Of a stretch of 6,303 nt of DNA, positions 5,758-6,303 are shown one piece after another. Under the pieces are notes generated by a model that saw nothing but the letters and a program-made list of their open reading frames with translations, had not been told where the DNA came from and did no database searches. Position 1 is the first letter of the stretch. Each line of letters starts with the position of its first letter. Both the position numbers and the translations under genes were made by a program. This DNA is from Planctomycetota bacterium (lineage in GTDB: Bacteria > Planctomycetota > Planctomycetia > Planctomycetales > Planctomycetaceae): NCBI GenBank assembly GCA_027622115.1, contig JAQBZS010000456.1, forward strand, positions 1 through 6,303. The letters are read 5' to 3'.

Positions 5758-6303
5758 ATGACCATTCGTGTCCATCTCAATCATCGCATGTCGTACGAAT
5801 ACGACCGCACCGTTTCGCTCGGACCACAAACCGTGCGACTTCGTCCCGCACCGCATTGTCGCACGCCGGTGCTCAGCTATTCGCTCAAAGTCGAACCAGA
5901 AGACCACTTCTGCAATTGGCAGCAGGATCCGCATGGAAACTATCTGGCTCGATTGGTGTTTTCGAAACCGACTCGGAAGTTGACCGTCAGCGTGGACCTC
6001 GTCGCCGACATGACCGTCATCAATCCGTTCGACTTCTTCCTCGAAGAATCGGCGAAAGAGTCTGGGTTCGAATACGACACGTCGCTCGCTCGCGAATTGC
6101 GACCGTTTCTGGAAGCGGATCCCGCCGGTCCGAAACTCACCGCATGGCTCGCGACGGTGGACCGACGCAAACGCAGAACGGAAGATTTTCTGGTCGACGC
6201 CAACCAGTTGCTCGCCCGAGACATCGAGTACCTCGTGCGGATGGAACCGGGCGTGCAAACACCGGAAGAAACGCTCACGTTGGGCTCGGGCTCGTGCCGC
6301 GAC
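5758..6303 (+). CDS. Transglutaminase-like cysteine peptidase family protein (3' partial)
   Basis: The frame is open from ATG 5758 to the last base, giving 182 codons. The protein begins MTIRVHLNHRMSYEYDRTVS. It continues with VRLRPAPHCRTPVLSYSLKV, NWQQDPHGNYLARLVF, the VDLVADMTVINPFDFFLE segment and RMEPGVQTPEETLTLGSGSC. This is the bacterial transglutaminase-like N-terminal beta region followed by the start of the transglutaminase core. The window ends at G-S-C-R-D, so Cys180, the expected nucleophile, is present; the His and Asp of the triad lie beyond the edge. The family occurs as a stand-alone protease-like protein or as a very long protein with a C-terminal DUF2126 region; the N-terminal sequence here reminds me of the long form, but the window cannot decide. 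No signal peptide is seen, so the product is probably cytoplasmic. The RBS is weak (AGTAGG, 5746-5751). The 104 bases between the repeat element and the start hold no obvious promoter. Confidence 0.88.
   Translation, partial: MTIRVHLNHRMSYEYDRTVSLGPQTVRLRPAPHCRTPVLSYSLKVEPEDHFCNWQQDPHGNYLARLVFSKPTRKLTVSVDLVADMTVINPFDFFLEESAKESGFEYDTSLARELRPFLEADPAGPKLTAWLATVDRRKRRTEDFLVDANQLLARDIEYLVRMEPGVQTPEETLTLGSGSCRD

Noticed and set aside
5683..6258. 191-codon minus-strand open frame over the transglutaminase gene
   Set aside because: The plus strand here encodes a recognisable transglutaminase N-terminus up to G-S-C-R-D; the minus frame is its shadow.
1..6303. CRISPR arrays, tRNA or rRNA genes
   Set aside because: No regularly spaced direct repeats, cloverleaf with CCA end or rRNA-like sequence were seen on either strand.

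Overview
The window looks like chromosomal DNA of a planctomycete (Planctomycetota). The evidence is a Tat-exported DUF1501 protein of the kind that is highly expanded in that phylum, a planctomycete-style transglutaminase-like gene, a moderately high GC content by eye, and loose gene spacing. Genus cannot be decided from the sequence alone.

Layout: (1) 2-1390, plus strand: a DUF1501 (sulfatase/alkaline-phosphatase-fold) protein whose first codons lie before the window; its Tat motif is still visible at the left edge. (2) 1390-2163, plus strand: a cytoplasmic 257-residue protein overlapping the DUF1501 stop by one base (TAATG). It resembles the DUF2398/JetB (MukE-like) subunit of Wadjet-type SMC systems, but no jetA, jetC or jetD partner is in view. 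(3) 2182-2212: a strong intrinsic terminator oriented for the minus strand. (4) 2253-2765, minus strand: a small secreted coiled-coil protein rich in His and Cys, with its own RBS, a plausible sigma-70-type promoter and an operator-like palindrome at the predicted transcription start. (5) 3035-5299, plus strand: a secreted M6-family (immune inhibitor A-like) zinc metalloprotease with an uncharacterised C-terminal domain. (6) 5300-5757: a non-genic gap of about 460 bases dominated by a 332-bp element bounded by long, nearly matching inverted repeats, which looks like a MITE or REP/RAYT-type non-autonomous element. (7) 5758 to the window end, plus strand: the N-terminal part of a transglutaminase-like cysteine peptidase, cut off two residues after its catalytic Cys.

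The genes do not form one obvious pathway. Genes 1 and 2 are probably translationally coupled. Gene 4 is convergent with gene 2 and divergent from gene 5. Gene 7 is separated from gene 5 by the repeat element. The items most worth a second look are the orphan JetB-like gene welded to a DUF1501 gene, the inverted-repeat element, and the M6 protease with a substituted zinc-motif glycine.
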